Assembly: GCA_965199845.1 (NCBI GenBank)
Contig: CBDATZ010000005.1
Location: forward strand, 310,001-374,000
DNA from: Ilyomonas sp965199845
Lineage (GTDB): Bacteria > Bacteroidota > Bacteroidia > Chitinophagales > Chitinophagaceae
Reading direction: 5' to 3'
DNA length: 64,000 nt
Numbering within the stretch: the first letter of the stretch is position 1; each line of letters begins with the position of its first letter. Below are positions 27,867 through 36,117 of the stretch, in pieces. Below the pieces are notes generated by a model. It was not told where the DNA came from. It saw only the letters and a list, made by a program, of their open reading frames with translations, and searched no databases. Both the position numbers and the translations under genes were made by a program.

Positions 27867-30575
27867 TTAATTATCGTTATTAGGTAATTCTTCGCTTTCG
27901 TTATTATCAATATTTTCAATGTTCTGATCCGGCATTTCGTCATTGATTTCCGGATTTTCATTCGCAGCTTCTGCTGCTTCGATATCTTCTATTTCTTCAA
28001 CAATAACTTCTTCCTCTTCAATTTGCGATACAGCTGCAATTTCATCACCATTATCAATCCTGATTAAGATAACACCTTGCGTATTTCTGCCGGCTTCTTT
28101 AATATTAACAACAGGCGTACGAAGTGTAATTCCGGATTTACAGGTGATTATAAGATCTTCTTTTTCACTAACGTTTAATATCGCAACTAATTTTCCCGTT
28201 TTTTCCGTAACATTTATGGTTTTTACACCTTTGCCGCCACGGTTTGTAATGCGATATACATCTTCGCCTTCGGTTACAAGCGGTGTTCTTTTACCAAAAC
28301 CTTTGTCACTAACAACCAGGATCGTTTTTTCAGAATCTTCTCTATTAACACATATCATGCCTACAACTTCGTCTTTTCCATCTTCTGTATCAATACCCTG
28401 AACACCAATGGCACCGCGGCCTGTAGGACGTACCTTCGCTTCGGGAAAGCGGATAGCGCGCCCGCTCCTGACAGCCATCATAATCTCGTTGCTGCCACTT
28501 GTCAGCTTTGCTTCGAGTAATTCATCGCCTTCTACAATAGTAATGGCATTTACGCCATTTGTACGCGGGCGGCTGAAATCTACCAAAGGCGTTTTTTTAA
28601 TAATGCCTTTTTTGGTACATAATATTATATTATGACTGTCAACAAAATCCTTGTTGTCTAATTTTTTTACATCTAAAATCGCTCTTACTTTATCGTCCGG
28701 CGGAATTTGTATCAGGTTTTGTAAAGCTCTGCCTTTGCTTTGCTTATCGCCTTCGGGCAACTCATAAACTTTCATCCAGTAGCAACGACCTTTTTCAGTA
28801 AAAAACATCATGGTATGATGTGTTGATGCTACAAAGAGATGTTCTACATAATCTTCCTGTCGTGTTTTACTACCAACGGCTCCTCTTCCACCGCGGCGCT
28901 GCTGGCGATATTCGGTTGCTGATGTGCGTTTGATATAACCCAAATGAGAAATGGTAATAACTACATTTTCATCTTCAATTAAATCTTCAATCCGCATTTC
29001 ATCGGCTAAGTATTGAATTTCGCTTTTACGGGCATCGCCAAACTTTGTTTTAACTTCTAATAATTCGGTTTTGATAACACCGTAACGCAAATTTTCATCG
29101 GCTAATAATGTTGTGAGTTTGGCAACCGTATGCATCAACTCATTAAATTCTTCCTGAATTTTATCGCGTTCCAAACCAGTTAAACGTTGTAAACGCAATT
29201 CTAAAATCGCTTTCGCCTGCAGATCACTCAAACCAGCTTCCTGCACATAAATATTCTGGGCAATGTCAGCAAAAAGAGATTCATTCAAATACCAGTTTTC
29301 TTCTTTGCTTTTGCTAATGAGGCTCTTTAATGCATCATCCGGCGTGCGGCTGTTGCGGATAAGAGAAATCACTTCATCAAGATGATCTAACGCTTTTAAA
29401 TATCCTTCTAAAATATGCGCTCGTTCTTTGGCTTTGCGAAGCTCGAACCTGGTTCTGCGAACGACGACTTCCATACGGAACTCGATAAATTCGACAATCA
29501 GGTCTTTCAGATTCATGAGCTTCGGGCGACCTTTGCTGATAGCTACATTGTTGATGCCATAGCTGGTTTGTAACTCTGTGTATTTATAGAGATGATTGAT
29601 AACCACATTTGCAATAGCATCGCGTTTTAAATCCAGAACAATACGAGTTCCTTCACGCTTGTTACTTTCGTTGTTTACATGCGCAATGCCATCTATGGTT
29701 TTATCATTTACCAACTGACCAATTCTGTCAGTTAATGTATCGCGATTTACCTGGTAAGGAACTTCTGTAATAATGATTTGTTCTCTGCCACTGGCTTTTA
29801 CATCAACCTTACATTTACCACGAAGCACAACTCTGCCGCGACCGGTAAGAAAGCCTTGCTTCACTCCTTCCATTCCGAAGATAACGCCGCCTGTAGGAAA
29901 GTCCGGCGCTTTTACAAAGCCCATCAATTCTTCTATCGAAATGTCTTTGTTTTCGATATATCCAATACAGCCATCAACCACTTCACTCAAATTGTGAGGC
30001 ATCATATTCGTTGCCATACCAACGGCAATACCGCTGCTGCCGTTTACTAATAATTGCGGAACGCGGGTTGGTAACACCACAGGCTCATTTAAAGAATCAT
30101 CGAAGTTGAGACCAAAATCAACGGTTTCTTTGTCAATATCTTCCAACATACTTTCTGCCACACGCTGCAAACGAACTTCTGTATAACGCATAGCAGCCGG
30201 CGGATCGCCGTCCTGATTGCCGAAGTTTCCCTGTCCATCTACCATCATATAACGCATTGTCCATTCCTGCGCCATGCGAACCAGCGTATCGTAAATGGAA
30301 GCATCGCCGTGCGGATGAAACTTGCCCATCACTTCACCAACAATACGGGCTGATTTTTTATAAGCGCGATTGCTGGTATTGCCCAATTCATTCATTGCAT
30401 ACAATACACGGCGGTGAACGGGTTTAAAACCATCGCGTGCATCCGGCAGAGCGCGGCCAACGATTACAGACATTGAATAATCAATGTATGATGTCTTCAT
30501 TTGCTCTTCGATGTTTACTTGGATGATGCGGTCGTTATCATTGGTTTCGGGAGGTATTGTTGTATTATCTTCCAT
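27867..30575 (-). CDS. gyrA: DNA gyrase subunit A
   Basis: 902 residues. The catalytic Tyr131 is in AAMRYTEVRLQ. The quinolone region reads HPHGDASIYD (residues 87-96), so Ala92 is at the position of E. coli Ser83 and Asp96 at the position of Asp87. The GyrA box QRRGGRG (near 559) shows gyrase rather than topoisomerase IV. The blades of the C-terminal propeller (GRAIRFPEAKVRPTGRGAIG) follow. The last ~60 residues form an acidic tail rich in Glu, Asp and Asn (EEEEVIVEEIEDIEAAEAA). It introduces negative supercoils with GyrB, which is outside this window. The TPR-like gene follows 17 bases later. Confidence 0.95.
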   Translation of the reverse strand: MEDNTTIPPETNDNDRIIQVNIEEQMKTSYIDYSMSVIVGRALPDARDGFKPVHRRVLYAMNELGNTSNRAYKKSARIVGEVMGKFHPHGDASIYDTLVRMAQEWTMRYMMVDGQGNFGNQDGDPPAAMRYTEVRLQRVAESMLEDIDKETVDFGLNFDDSLNEPVVLPTRVPQLLVNGSSGIAVGMATNMMPHNLSEVVDGCIGYIENKDISIEELMGFVKAPDFPTGGVIFGMEGVKQGFLTGRGRVVLRGKCKVDVKASGREQIIITEVPYQVNRDTLTDRIGQLVNDKTIDGIAHVNNESNKREGTRIVLDLKRDAIANVVINHLYKYTELQTSYGINNVAISKGRPKLMNLKDLIVEFIEFRMEVVVRRTRFELRKAKERAHILEGYLKALDHLDEVISLIRNSRTPDDALKSLISKSKEENWYLNESLFADIAQNIYVQEAGLSDLQAKAILELRLQRLTGLERDKIQEEFNELMHTVAKLTTLLADENLRYGVIKTELLEVKTKFGDARKSEIQYLADEMRIEDLIEDENVVITISHLGYIKRTSATEYRQQRRGGRGAVGSKTRQEDYVEHLFVASTHHTMMFFTEKGRCYWMKVYELPEGDKQSKGRALQNLIQIPPDDKVRAILDVKKLDNKDFVDSHNIILCTKKGIIKKTPLVDFSRPRTNGVNAITIVEGDELLEAKLTSGSNEIMMAVRSGRAIRFPEAKVRPTGRGAIGVQGIDTEDGKDEVVGMICVNREDSEKTILVVSDKGFGKRTPLVTEGEDVYRITNRGGKGVKTINVTEKTGKLVAILNVSEKEDLIITCKSGITLRTPVVNIKEAGRNTQGVILIRIDNGDEIAAVSQIEEEEVIVEEIEDIEAAEAANENPEINDEMPDQNIENIDNNESEELPNNDN

Positions 30576-30727
30576 GACTGATTTTAAATGCTTGCAGCAA
30601 GCTGATGTATAAAAAGAATAAGTGGTAAAAGTAGCTTTTTATCAAGGAATTACAAGGATTTGCGCTGTTTTTTAACGCTGTTTTGCAATCGGAAACGGAT
30701 AGTCTGGATAACATCTGGACAAAAAGA

Positions 30728-30754
30728 AAAAAGCTGCTCTGACAGCAGCTTTTT
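30728..30754 (-). terminator. Rho-independent terminator after the Gfo/Idh gene
   Basis: An 11-bp perfect inverted repeat (AAAAAGCTGCT and its complement) with a 5-base loop and a T-run on the minus strand, 7 bases past the stop codon. Confidence 0.75.
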
Positions 30755-30761
30755 CAATAGA

Positions 30762-31952
30762 TTAATCTGTAATTCGTTCTTCTATTTTTCCGGTTTGTTT
30801 GTGCTTTAAAATCAGCTTCTTGGCGCCGTAATGCGTCATCTCTTCTTTAATCAAAAAATACTCAGCATCGTATTCTGTATAATTACTTGGTTTATGCAAA
30901 CCTTCCTGCCCGCGCCAGATGTCTAACTGAACAGGTTCCCACAATTTTGTTTTGGCGGATTTGTAAGCCGCGTCTAAAACGGCGTTAACCACATATCCAT
31001 CATAAAAAGTTTCTTTTGGCTCCGCTCCTTTTTCAATGCTGCTGAACATATCAGCAAACATGTGATTGTAGCCAAGCTCATTTATTTCATCTCCAACCGG
31101 AAACAACCAGCCGCTGTTGCTTTCAGCTTTTTCGGCAACATAATCGGCTCCTTTGCCGGTGGTAAACATTTCAAAACCGGTTCGAAGAAAACTATTTATC
31201 CAAATAGTTCCTTCAGTTCCCATTACTTCATCACGCAAATCCAAACCGCCGCGAAATGTCCAGCTCACTTCAAACTGGCCAATCGCGCCGTTCTCATATT
31301 TCACCAGGCCAATAGCGTGATCTTCGGCATCAATTGGTTTTACCTGCGTATCTGCCCAGCACATCACTTCCACCGGCTTAATATCTTTGCCAATATAGCT
31401 GCGTGTTATTTCCACGCAGTGGCAACCTAAATCTAAAATACAACCACCACCGGCAAGCTCAATATTCCAGAACCATTCGCTATGCGGGCCAGGATGTGTT
31501 TCGCGTGATTTTGCCCAGAGAATTCTGCCAAGCGCACCGTTTTTTACACTCTCTACAGCTTTTATTAATTTCGGTGTGTACACCAGATCTTCTAAATAAC
31601 CATTGAAAATTCCGGCTTCTTCTACGGCCAGCAACATGCGTTTGGCTTCTTCCGCATTTCTACCTAACGGCTTGGTTGTAATGACAGCTTTTTTGTGTTT
31701 GCAACAAAGCATTACGGCTTCTTCGTGAAGATTGTTTGGCAGCGCAATACAAACAACATCAACATCTGCATTCGCGATGGATTCTTCCATTGTTGTTGTG
31801 ACATGCGGAACGCTATAATCGTCAGCAAATTTCTGTGCGCTTTCTTGTCTGCGTGAGTATATACTTACAATCGTGTCTTTGCTACGATTGCTCACAATGG
31901 CATCAGCATAAAAGCGACCAATAAAACCGGAGCCAAGCATTGCTATTTTCAT
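30762..31952 (-). CDS. Gfo/Idh/MocA-family oxidoreductase
   Basis: 396 residues from ATG 31952, which starts the Rossmann fold directly (KIAMLGSGFIGRFYADAI). The longer frame to 31985 would read into the transposon repeat and is an artefact of the insertion. Other marks are VDVVCIALPNNLHEEAV and the substrate region GGGCILDLGCHCVEITRSYI. The family's usual Glu-Lys-Pro motif reads TTKPLG, so Glu is replaced by Thr. It probably oxidises a sugar or polyol with NAD(P). Ancestrally it followed the MFS gene at 36124-37351 with a 26-base gap; the transposon now separates the two. Confidence 0.85.
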   Translation of the reverse strand: MKIAMLGSGFIGRFYADAIVSNRSKDTIVSIYSRRQESAQKFADDYSVPHVTTTMEESIANADVDVVCIALPNNLHEEAVMLCCKHKKAVITTKPLGRNAEEAKRMLLAVEEAGIFNGYLEDLVYTPKLIKAVESVKNGALGRILWAKSRETHPGPHSEWFWNIELAGGGCILDLGCHCVEITRSYIGKDIKPVEVMCWADTQVKPIDAEDHAIGLVKYENGAIGQFEVSWTFRGGLDLRDEVMGTEGTIWINSFLRTGFEMFTTGKGADYVAEKAESNSGWLFPVGDEINELGYNHMFADMFSSIEKGAEPKETFYDGYVVNAVLDAAYKSAKTKLWEPVQLDIWRGQEGLHKPSNYTEYDAEYFLIKEEMTHYGAKKLILKHKQTGKIEERITD

Positions 31953-31972
31953 AAGTTGATTTTTTGTTAGAA

Positions 31973-31980
31973 TAATATTT
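31973..31980. repeat. Left target-site duplication of the transposon
   Basis: TAATATTT, identical to 36118-36125. An 8-base duplication is what the IS1595 family makes on insertion. Confidence 0.9.
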
Positions 31981-32003
31981 GGCAATTATATACAATTTTA
32001 CAC
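31981..32003 (+). repeat. Left terminal inverted repeat
   Basis: 23 bases starting with GG and ending in TTTTACAC. It differs from the reverse complement of the right repeat at positions 3 and 6 only (C/T and T/C). Confidence 0.9.
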
Positions 32004-32004
32004 T

Positions 32005-32046
32005 TTTTAGTTAGATTTCTGTACTTTGGTCAGAAACTAACTAAAA
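32005..32046 (+). promoter_or_regulatory. Leader hairpin covering the start codon of the first cargo gene
   Basis: TTTTAGTTAG (32005-32014) pairs with 32037-32046, and TTTCTG (32016-32021) pairs with 32031-32036. That makes a 16-bp stem with one bulged base and a 9-base loop. The right arm ends on the A of the ATG at 32046. In RNA entering from outside the element, the start codon would be locked in this stem, which is a known way for insertion sequences to limit read-through expression. Its role here is an inference. Confidence 0.6.
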
Positions 32047-32642
32047 TGCCAAGTAAATTTGATTTGGTTTATGAAGAACCTATCGAAAATCCAAACGAAA
32101 AGGCTGAATACTACATGGATTATCTCTTCAAATATTACAGCAGAACTGAAATTTTTGAGATTAGAAATATAATTGACGATTCCGATTTGTCAGATGAGAA
32201 AAAAAGAGAGGCTGTTCGATTAAAGGAGTTGATAACAACCTTCTTAAATAAAGATTTTAATTATGCTCAGATAATAGGTAAATTTCCCTGTCCAATGAAG
32301 TTGACAGAAAAAGGAAAAGAAGCAAAAGAACAAGGCGGACATTTCACATATCAGAAATATTTAAAAGAACTATATAAACCACGTTCACCAGTAGTAAACC
32401 AAAATAATATTTACGGAAACACAGGAAATTTTATTCAAGGGAATCAAGAATCATTTTTTGAAGGTTTTGCGAATACTACCGCGCCAATTACAACGCCTAT
32501 TAATACGCATATAAATACAGAGAAAAAAGGCGTTTGGTTAAAAATCTGGAACTGGATAAAAACTAACATCGGTAAAATTATTATTGCTGTGATTTCAACG
32601 ATAACTGCAACCTACATTTTGATAAAATTAGGACTTAAATAA
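32046..32642 (+). CDS. Transposon cargo: membrane-anchored protein of unknown function
   Basis: 198 residues. The N-terminal half is helical and charged (NEKAEYYMDYLFKYYSRTEI, LSDEKKREAVRLKELITTFL). It is followed by a short motif-like stretch (LTEKGKEAKEQGGHFTYQKY) and an Asn/Gly/Thr-rich linker (NQNNIYGNTGNFIQGNQ). The C-terminus is a single membrane helix (IGKIIIAVISTITATYILIK) with almost nothing after it, so it is tail-anchored. No domain is recognised. Proteins with such an N-rich linker and tail anchor occur in accessory regions of Bacteroidota. It lies 43 bases inside the left repeat and has its own terminator. Confidence 0.75.
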   Translation: MPSKFDLVYEEPIENPNEKAEYYMDYLFKYYSRTEIFEIRNIIDDSDLSDEKKREAVRLKELITTFLNKDFNYAQIIGKFPCPMKLTEKGKEAKEQGGHFTYQKYLKELYKPRSPVVNQNNIYGNTGNFIQGNQESFFEGFANTTAPITTPINTHINTEKKGVWLKIWNWIKTNIGKIIIAVISTITATYILIKLGLK

Positions 32643-32702
32643 TGTTAACTGTTACAATTAATTTACTATTTTTGAATCGCAATAACTGAAATTTTACAAA
32701 GG

Positions 32703-32730
32703 GCAATCGTTGGGAGCGATTGCTTTTTTA
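32703..32730 (+). terminator. Terminator of the first cargo gene
   Basis: A 7-bp stem (GCAATCG and its complement) with a 7-base loop, followed by seven T. It lies 60 bases after the stop codon of the first cargo gene and before the transposase promoter, so the two units are separated. Confidence 0.65.
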
Positions 32731-32777
32731 TTGCTGCTAAGTTAGTAAAAAGAAAATTAATTTTTAAAATAGAATTA

Positions 32778-32825
32778 TTTTACACTAAATAAATTTTTTA
32801 GTGTAAAAAACTACTATTATCTTTG
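32778..32825 (+). promoter_or_regulatory. Transposase promoter with a palindromic operator-like site
   Basis: A perfect 12-bp palindrome: TTTTACACTAAA (32778-32789), seven bases, then its reverse complement (32797-32808). The -7 box TATCTTTG (32818-32825) follows 10 bases later, so the palindrome covers the -33 region. The core TTTTACAC also ends both terminal repeats. A protein that binds the repeats, most likely the transposase itself, could thus also block its own promoter. Confidence 0.6.
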
Positions 32826-32842
32826 TGCTTCAAAGCGCAACA

Positions 32843-33858
32843 ATGATAAACGTAGATTTCAAAAGCATCAGAGAGTTAATCAAAGCTTTCCCCGATGAAC
32901 AAACCTGCATCAACCATTTAGAAATCCTTCGCTGGAATGGTAATGTTATCTCTCCCTTTGATGAGTCCTCTAAGGTATATAAATGCGCTGGCAATAAATA
33001 CAAATGCAAATCAACCGGCAAATATTTTAATGTAAGAACAAACACCCTTTTCGATAACACAAAGATTGAGTTGCAAACATGGTTTGTTGCCATATATCTT
33101 TTAACCGGACACAAGAAAGGTATTAGCTCCGTACAACTTAGCCGCGACCTAAATATTACCCAAAAATCAGCGTGGTTTATGGCACAAAGAATACGTGCCT
33201 GCTTTGGTATTGCACCAATTGATAACGATGAAACAATGGGGCGGCGAAGGCGAAACGGTTTGTGTTGACGAAACCTTTGTAGGCGGAAAGAATAAAAACC
33301 GTCATAAGAGTAAGAAAGTAGAAGCCTCACAGGGTAGAAGCTACAAAGACAAAACACCCGTTGCAGGTATCTTACAGCATGAAGTAAGCAAAACCATTGA
33401 ACGTGCGCATAAAAGTTGTATCTGGTCGGACTGTTTCAGAAAAAATTATTAGCAAACATGCCTTTGTAAAATGTGTTGTTATTTCTGACACAAAAGGCGA
33501 AACAATTAAGCCAATTATCAAAGACTTAGTTATTACAGGTACAACAATCGTAAGCGACGAATGGCACGCCTATAACGGTTTGAATGCTGACTACAATCAT
33601 CAGGTAGTTGACCACAGAGGCGGACAATTTGTAAATGAGTTCGGTTATACCACTAACCCAATTGAAGGCTTCTGGACAACCTTTAAACGCTCATACATTG
33701 GCATCTATCATTTTATGAGCCGTAAACACTTACAGAAATACGCTAACGAAATGTCTTTCCGTTACAATAGCCGCCACATTGCTGATTGCAACCGCTTCAA
33801 TCTTCTTTTATCTAACTTAACTAATCGTACCACTTATAAAAATCTGACTAATGGATAA
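32843..33858 (+). CDS. IS1595-family transposase, frameshifted in this sequence
   Basis: About 339 residues over three frames. The N-terminal part has the helix-turn-helix-like segment of the family (HKKGISSVQLSRDLNITQKS, AWFMAQRIRACF). The catalytic domain (DDE_Tnp_IS1595) shows VDETFVGGK, IVSDEWHAYNGL and NPIEGFWTTFKR with SRKHLQKYANEMSFRYN. One shift lies at a run of four G near 33240 (three would restore ETMGGEGETVCVDETF). A second lies near 33405. The zinc-ribbon cysteines that many members have are largely missing (SPFD where CPxC is usual). The enzyme cuts and joins the element ends. Confidence 0.9.
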
Positions 33859-34827
33859 ACAACAACTGACAGCCGTAAAAGACGGTGAAATAAAAATTGG
33901 CGAAAGTGTTATTTCCTGCGCCGTTCTTAACGATGAAAAAAGAACGCGAGTTCTATCGCAAAACGAAATTGTAAAAGCACTTGGCCGTGCTCCCGGAGGC
34001 TCAAAAAGAGGTGAGGCCAAATTACCCCCGCTGGATTAGCGCGGGTAATATAACTCCTTATATATCAGATGATTTGATGAAGGCCATTCTTGAGCCTATT
34101 GAATACATCACAACGAAAGGAAGACGCGCATTAGGTATAGAAGCCAAATATCTTCCGCAAATCTGCACCATTTGGTTAGAAGCAAAGGACGATGATGTAT
34201 TAACAGAACATCAGGAAGATACCGCTACAAGGGCAAACATCTTAATTCGCGGCTTGGCTCATGTTGGTATTATTGCCTTAGTAGATGAAGCAACAGGATA
34301 CCAGTATGACAGAGAACGGTTAGAATTACAAAAGATTTTGACCGCTTATATTTCAGAGGAAATACTAAAATGGCAGCTAACATTTACAGATGAATTTTAC
34401 AAAGAAGTTTATCGTTTGTGGGGATTGCCTTTTATTCCAAAGTATATAAAAAACAAAACCTTCTTTTATTGGCAAGTTAACCACAAAGTATATTTATGAG
34501 GAATTGCCGAAAGGGGTTTTAGAAAGAATAAAGGATAAAACCGGCAAAACACAAGGCGGCCATTGGCGTTATAAATGGCATCAATCTTTAACCGAAAATA
34601 TAGGCAGAGAGCATCTAAAGAAACAAATTATTGAGGTTACTACATTAATGTCTATATCTCAGTCTAAAGAACAGTTTCAAAGTATTTTTAAACAGAAATA
34701 CGGCAAAGAAATACAGCTTGAATTGGAGTTTAATGAGGAACCACCTAAGGAAGATAAATTATCAGGATTTAACCAAAACTTAGTAACCGCTTTAAAATTC
34801 GATGCGAAGGCAAAGGAAGAAAAGTAG
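33851..34827 (+). CDS. Transposon cargo: P63C-domain protein, frameshifted in this sequence
   Basis: About 325 residues over three frames. The start ATG overlaps the last 8 bases of the transposase gene. The N-terminus reads EIKIGESVISCAVLNDEKRT and VKALGRAPGGSKRG. The P63C domain (first seen in phage-related proteins) covers the second half, with marks WLEAKDDDVLTEHQ, LWGLPFIPKYIKNKTFFYWQ and GHWRYKWHQSLTEN. Frame changes lie near 34025 and 34490. Overlap with the transposase suggests translational coupling. Function is unknown; known P63C proteins are mostly uncharacterised. Confidence 0.8.
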
Positions 34828-34869
34828 ATAAAAAAGAGGATGTCATCCTCTTTTTTATCTACTTTTCTT
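34817..34869. terminator. Very long bidirectional terminator hairpin between cargo genes
   Basis: A 25-bp perfect stem (34817-34841 with 34845-34869) and a 3-base loop, with an A-run and a T-run inside the arms (AAAAAAGAGGAT and its complement). The P63C stop codon (34825-34827) lies inside the stem, and the minus-strand unit ends at 34882, so it can end both transcripts. Confidence 0.8.
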
Positions 34870-34881
34870 TTGTCATTTAAG

Positions 34882-35091
34882 CTATAGTTGGGAGACATTA
34901 AAACTACAATTTAATAATCGCATGTCTTCAATACCTCGTAGCTGAAATCCTCGTTTTTTTATTACGCCTTTTTCCAGTAACTCATTGTATTTTTCGTTTG
35001 CTTCTGACAATCGTTTGAAATTGTTATCATTAGCTAACGAATTCTCCTTTGAAGTAAGTGCGGTTTCAAATGCTTTTAGTAAGTCTGACAT
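34882..35091 (-). CDS. Transposon cargo: small partner of the SDH_sah protease
   Basis: 69 residues, start at 35091, where MSDLLKAFETALTS begins. The longer frame to 35145 lies inside the protease gene. Charged and helical (NNFKRLSEANEKYNELLEKG), then FQLRGIEDMRLLNCSF. No family is recognised. The start overlaps the protease stop by a few bases, so the two are translationally coupled; a regulator, adaptor or antitoxin-like role is possible but unsupported. Confidence 0.6.
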   Translation of the reverse strand: MSDLLKAFETALTSKENSLANDNNFKRLSEANEKYNELLEKGVIKKRGFQLRGIEDMRLLNCSFNVSQL

Positions 35092-35092
35092 A

Positions 35093-35962
35093 TCAAATGA
35101 TTTTTCTGGTTTGAACAAATACAGGTGAATTATTATTGTTGGCAACGTAATCAGATAACAAATCGTAATAGTCTCGTATTAAACCTTTCAATGTATCATC
35201 CAGCCCATAATCTTCAATTCTCAAGCCTAAATCTCTAAGTGCTTCCATATTGATTGGTCTGCTATGAGATTTCCAATGTGCATTATCATTTAGCATAGCT
35301 GCTATTTGTGTAGCCCTTTCCTCTTTTTCTTCTACTGTTACTGGCTGACCCAGTTTAGCAGGGTGGGTTGTTTGATGCTCGTTCCAATCTTTAAATTTAT
35401 ATTTAACAAGCCACTTCTTTAAAAGTTCAATTGTCAACTCTTTAGCTTGTTCATAACTTCTTAGTTCTGCCAAGTCCAAATCTTTAACCATTAAAAACTC
35501 TGCATTGGAAAGTGTCCCACTATTCGATTTTAAAATTGCGTCGTTTACTTTATCTAAATACCCTAACGCTGCAACCCATTTCCCATCTTTATTTTGTACT
35601 TGTGGATCAATCGGGCCAAGCACTGAGGAGTAATCCATGTAAATATTATCACCACTCATGCAGAAAATAGTACCTGCGCTGTATGCGTAATTAGGTACAA
35701 AAAAATCAACAGTTTTGTAATGATGACGAATTATACTAACATATCTCTCAACTGCTACTGCGCTGCCACCCGTCGTAGTTAAAACGACAACTAACCTATC
35801 TTTCTTATTTATATCAGCAGCTAAATCTTCAATCAATCCTTGTATTGCTGGCTCTAATCCATCGAAAATAGGCCCGAAATAACTAAAAACATCTGCATTT
35901 AAATGGGCTTCAAGTTTGATGAGCTTTTCCGACAAAGAGACTTTTAATTGTGCTCTGTACAT
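35093..35962 (-). CDS. Transposon cargo: SDH_sah-family serine protease (ClpP/SppA-like fold)
   Basis: 289 residues with the family pattern LVVVLTTTGGSAVAVERYVS, then the Ser motif FFVPNYAYSAGTIFCMSGD, MDYSSVLGPIDPQVQ and a C-terminal helical region (LIRDYYDLLSDYV). The Ser in AYSAGT is the likely nucleophile of this Clp-crotonase-like fold. It has no signal peptide. The start at 35962 is a good match to the family length. A possible -7 box (TAATTTTG, 36006-36013 on the minus strand) is upstream. Coupled to the small gene downstream. Confidence 0.85.
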   Translation of the reverse strand: MYRAQLKVSLSEKLIKLEAHLNADVFSYFGPIFDGLEPAIQGLIEDLAADINKKDRLVVVLTTTGGSAVAVERYVSIIRHHYKTVDFFVPNYAYSAGTIFCMSGDNIYMDYSSVLGPIDPQVQNKDGKWVAALGYLDKVNDAILKSNSGTLSNAEFLMVKDLDLAELRSYEQAKELTIELLKKWLVKYKFKDWNEHQTTHPAKLGQPVTVEEKEERATQIAAMLNDNAHWKSHSRPINMEALRDLGLRIEDYGLDDTLKGLIRDYYDLLSDYVANNNNSPVFVQTRKII

Positions 35963-36094
35963 TTGGCTTCATGTTGGTTTTTAGTTTTTGGCAATTGGCA
36001 ATAAGCAAAATTAGACTGGGCGAAATAAAGGGATTATTTGTTATTCACCAAAATACACACATATTTATTATTTTAAAGCATCAAATAGAATTTG

Positions 36095-36117
36095 GTGTAA
36101 AATTGTATATAGTTACC
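36095..36117 (-). repeat. Right terminal inverted repeat
   Basis: Reverse complement of the left repeat at 21 of 23 positions. Contains TTTTACAC (minus strand, 36095-36102) and ends in GG at the element border. Confidence 0.9.

Larger units (their letters stand above)
31981..36117 (+). mobile_element. IS1595-family transposon with four cargo genes
   Basis: A complete element of 4,137 bases. The ends are 23-base inverted repeats that begin GGCAATTATA (left) and GGTAACTATA (right), with 21 of 23 identical, and they sit exactly inside an 8-base direct duplication. From left to right it holds a membrane-anchored protein (+), the transposase (+), a P63C-domain protein (+), then on the minus strand a 69-residue protein and an SDH_sah serine protease. 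Typical IS1595 elements of about 1 kb carry only a transposase, though some relatives are known to carry passenger genes. It looks recent because the target duplication is perfect. The frameshifts in the transposase and P63C genes are probably sequencing errors. Confidence 0.9.

Noticed and set aside
31953..31985. Earlier start of the Gfo/Idh gene at 31985
   Set aside because: The extra residues are encoded by the transposon repeat and target duplication, and the family fold begins at 31952.
33851..34827. Prophage, suggested by the P63C domain
   Set aside because: No phage structural, lysis or integrase genes are nearby, and the gene lies inside a bordered IS1595 element.
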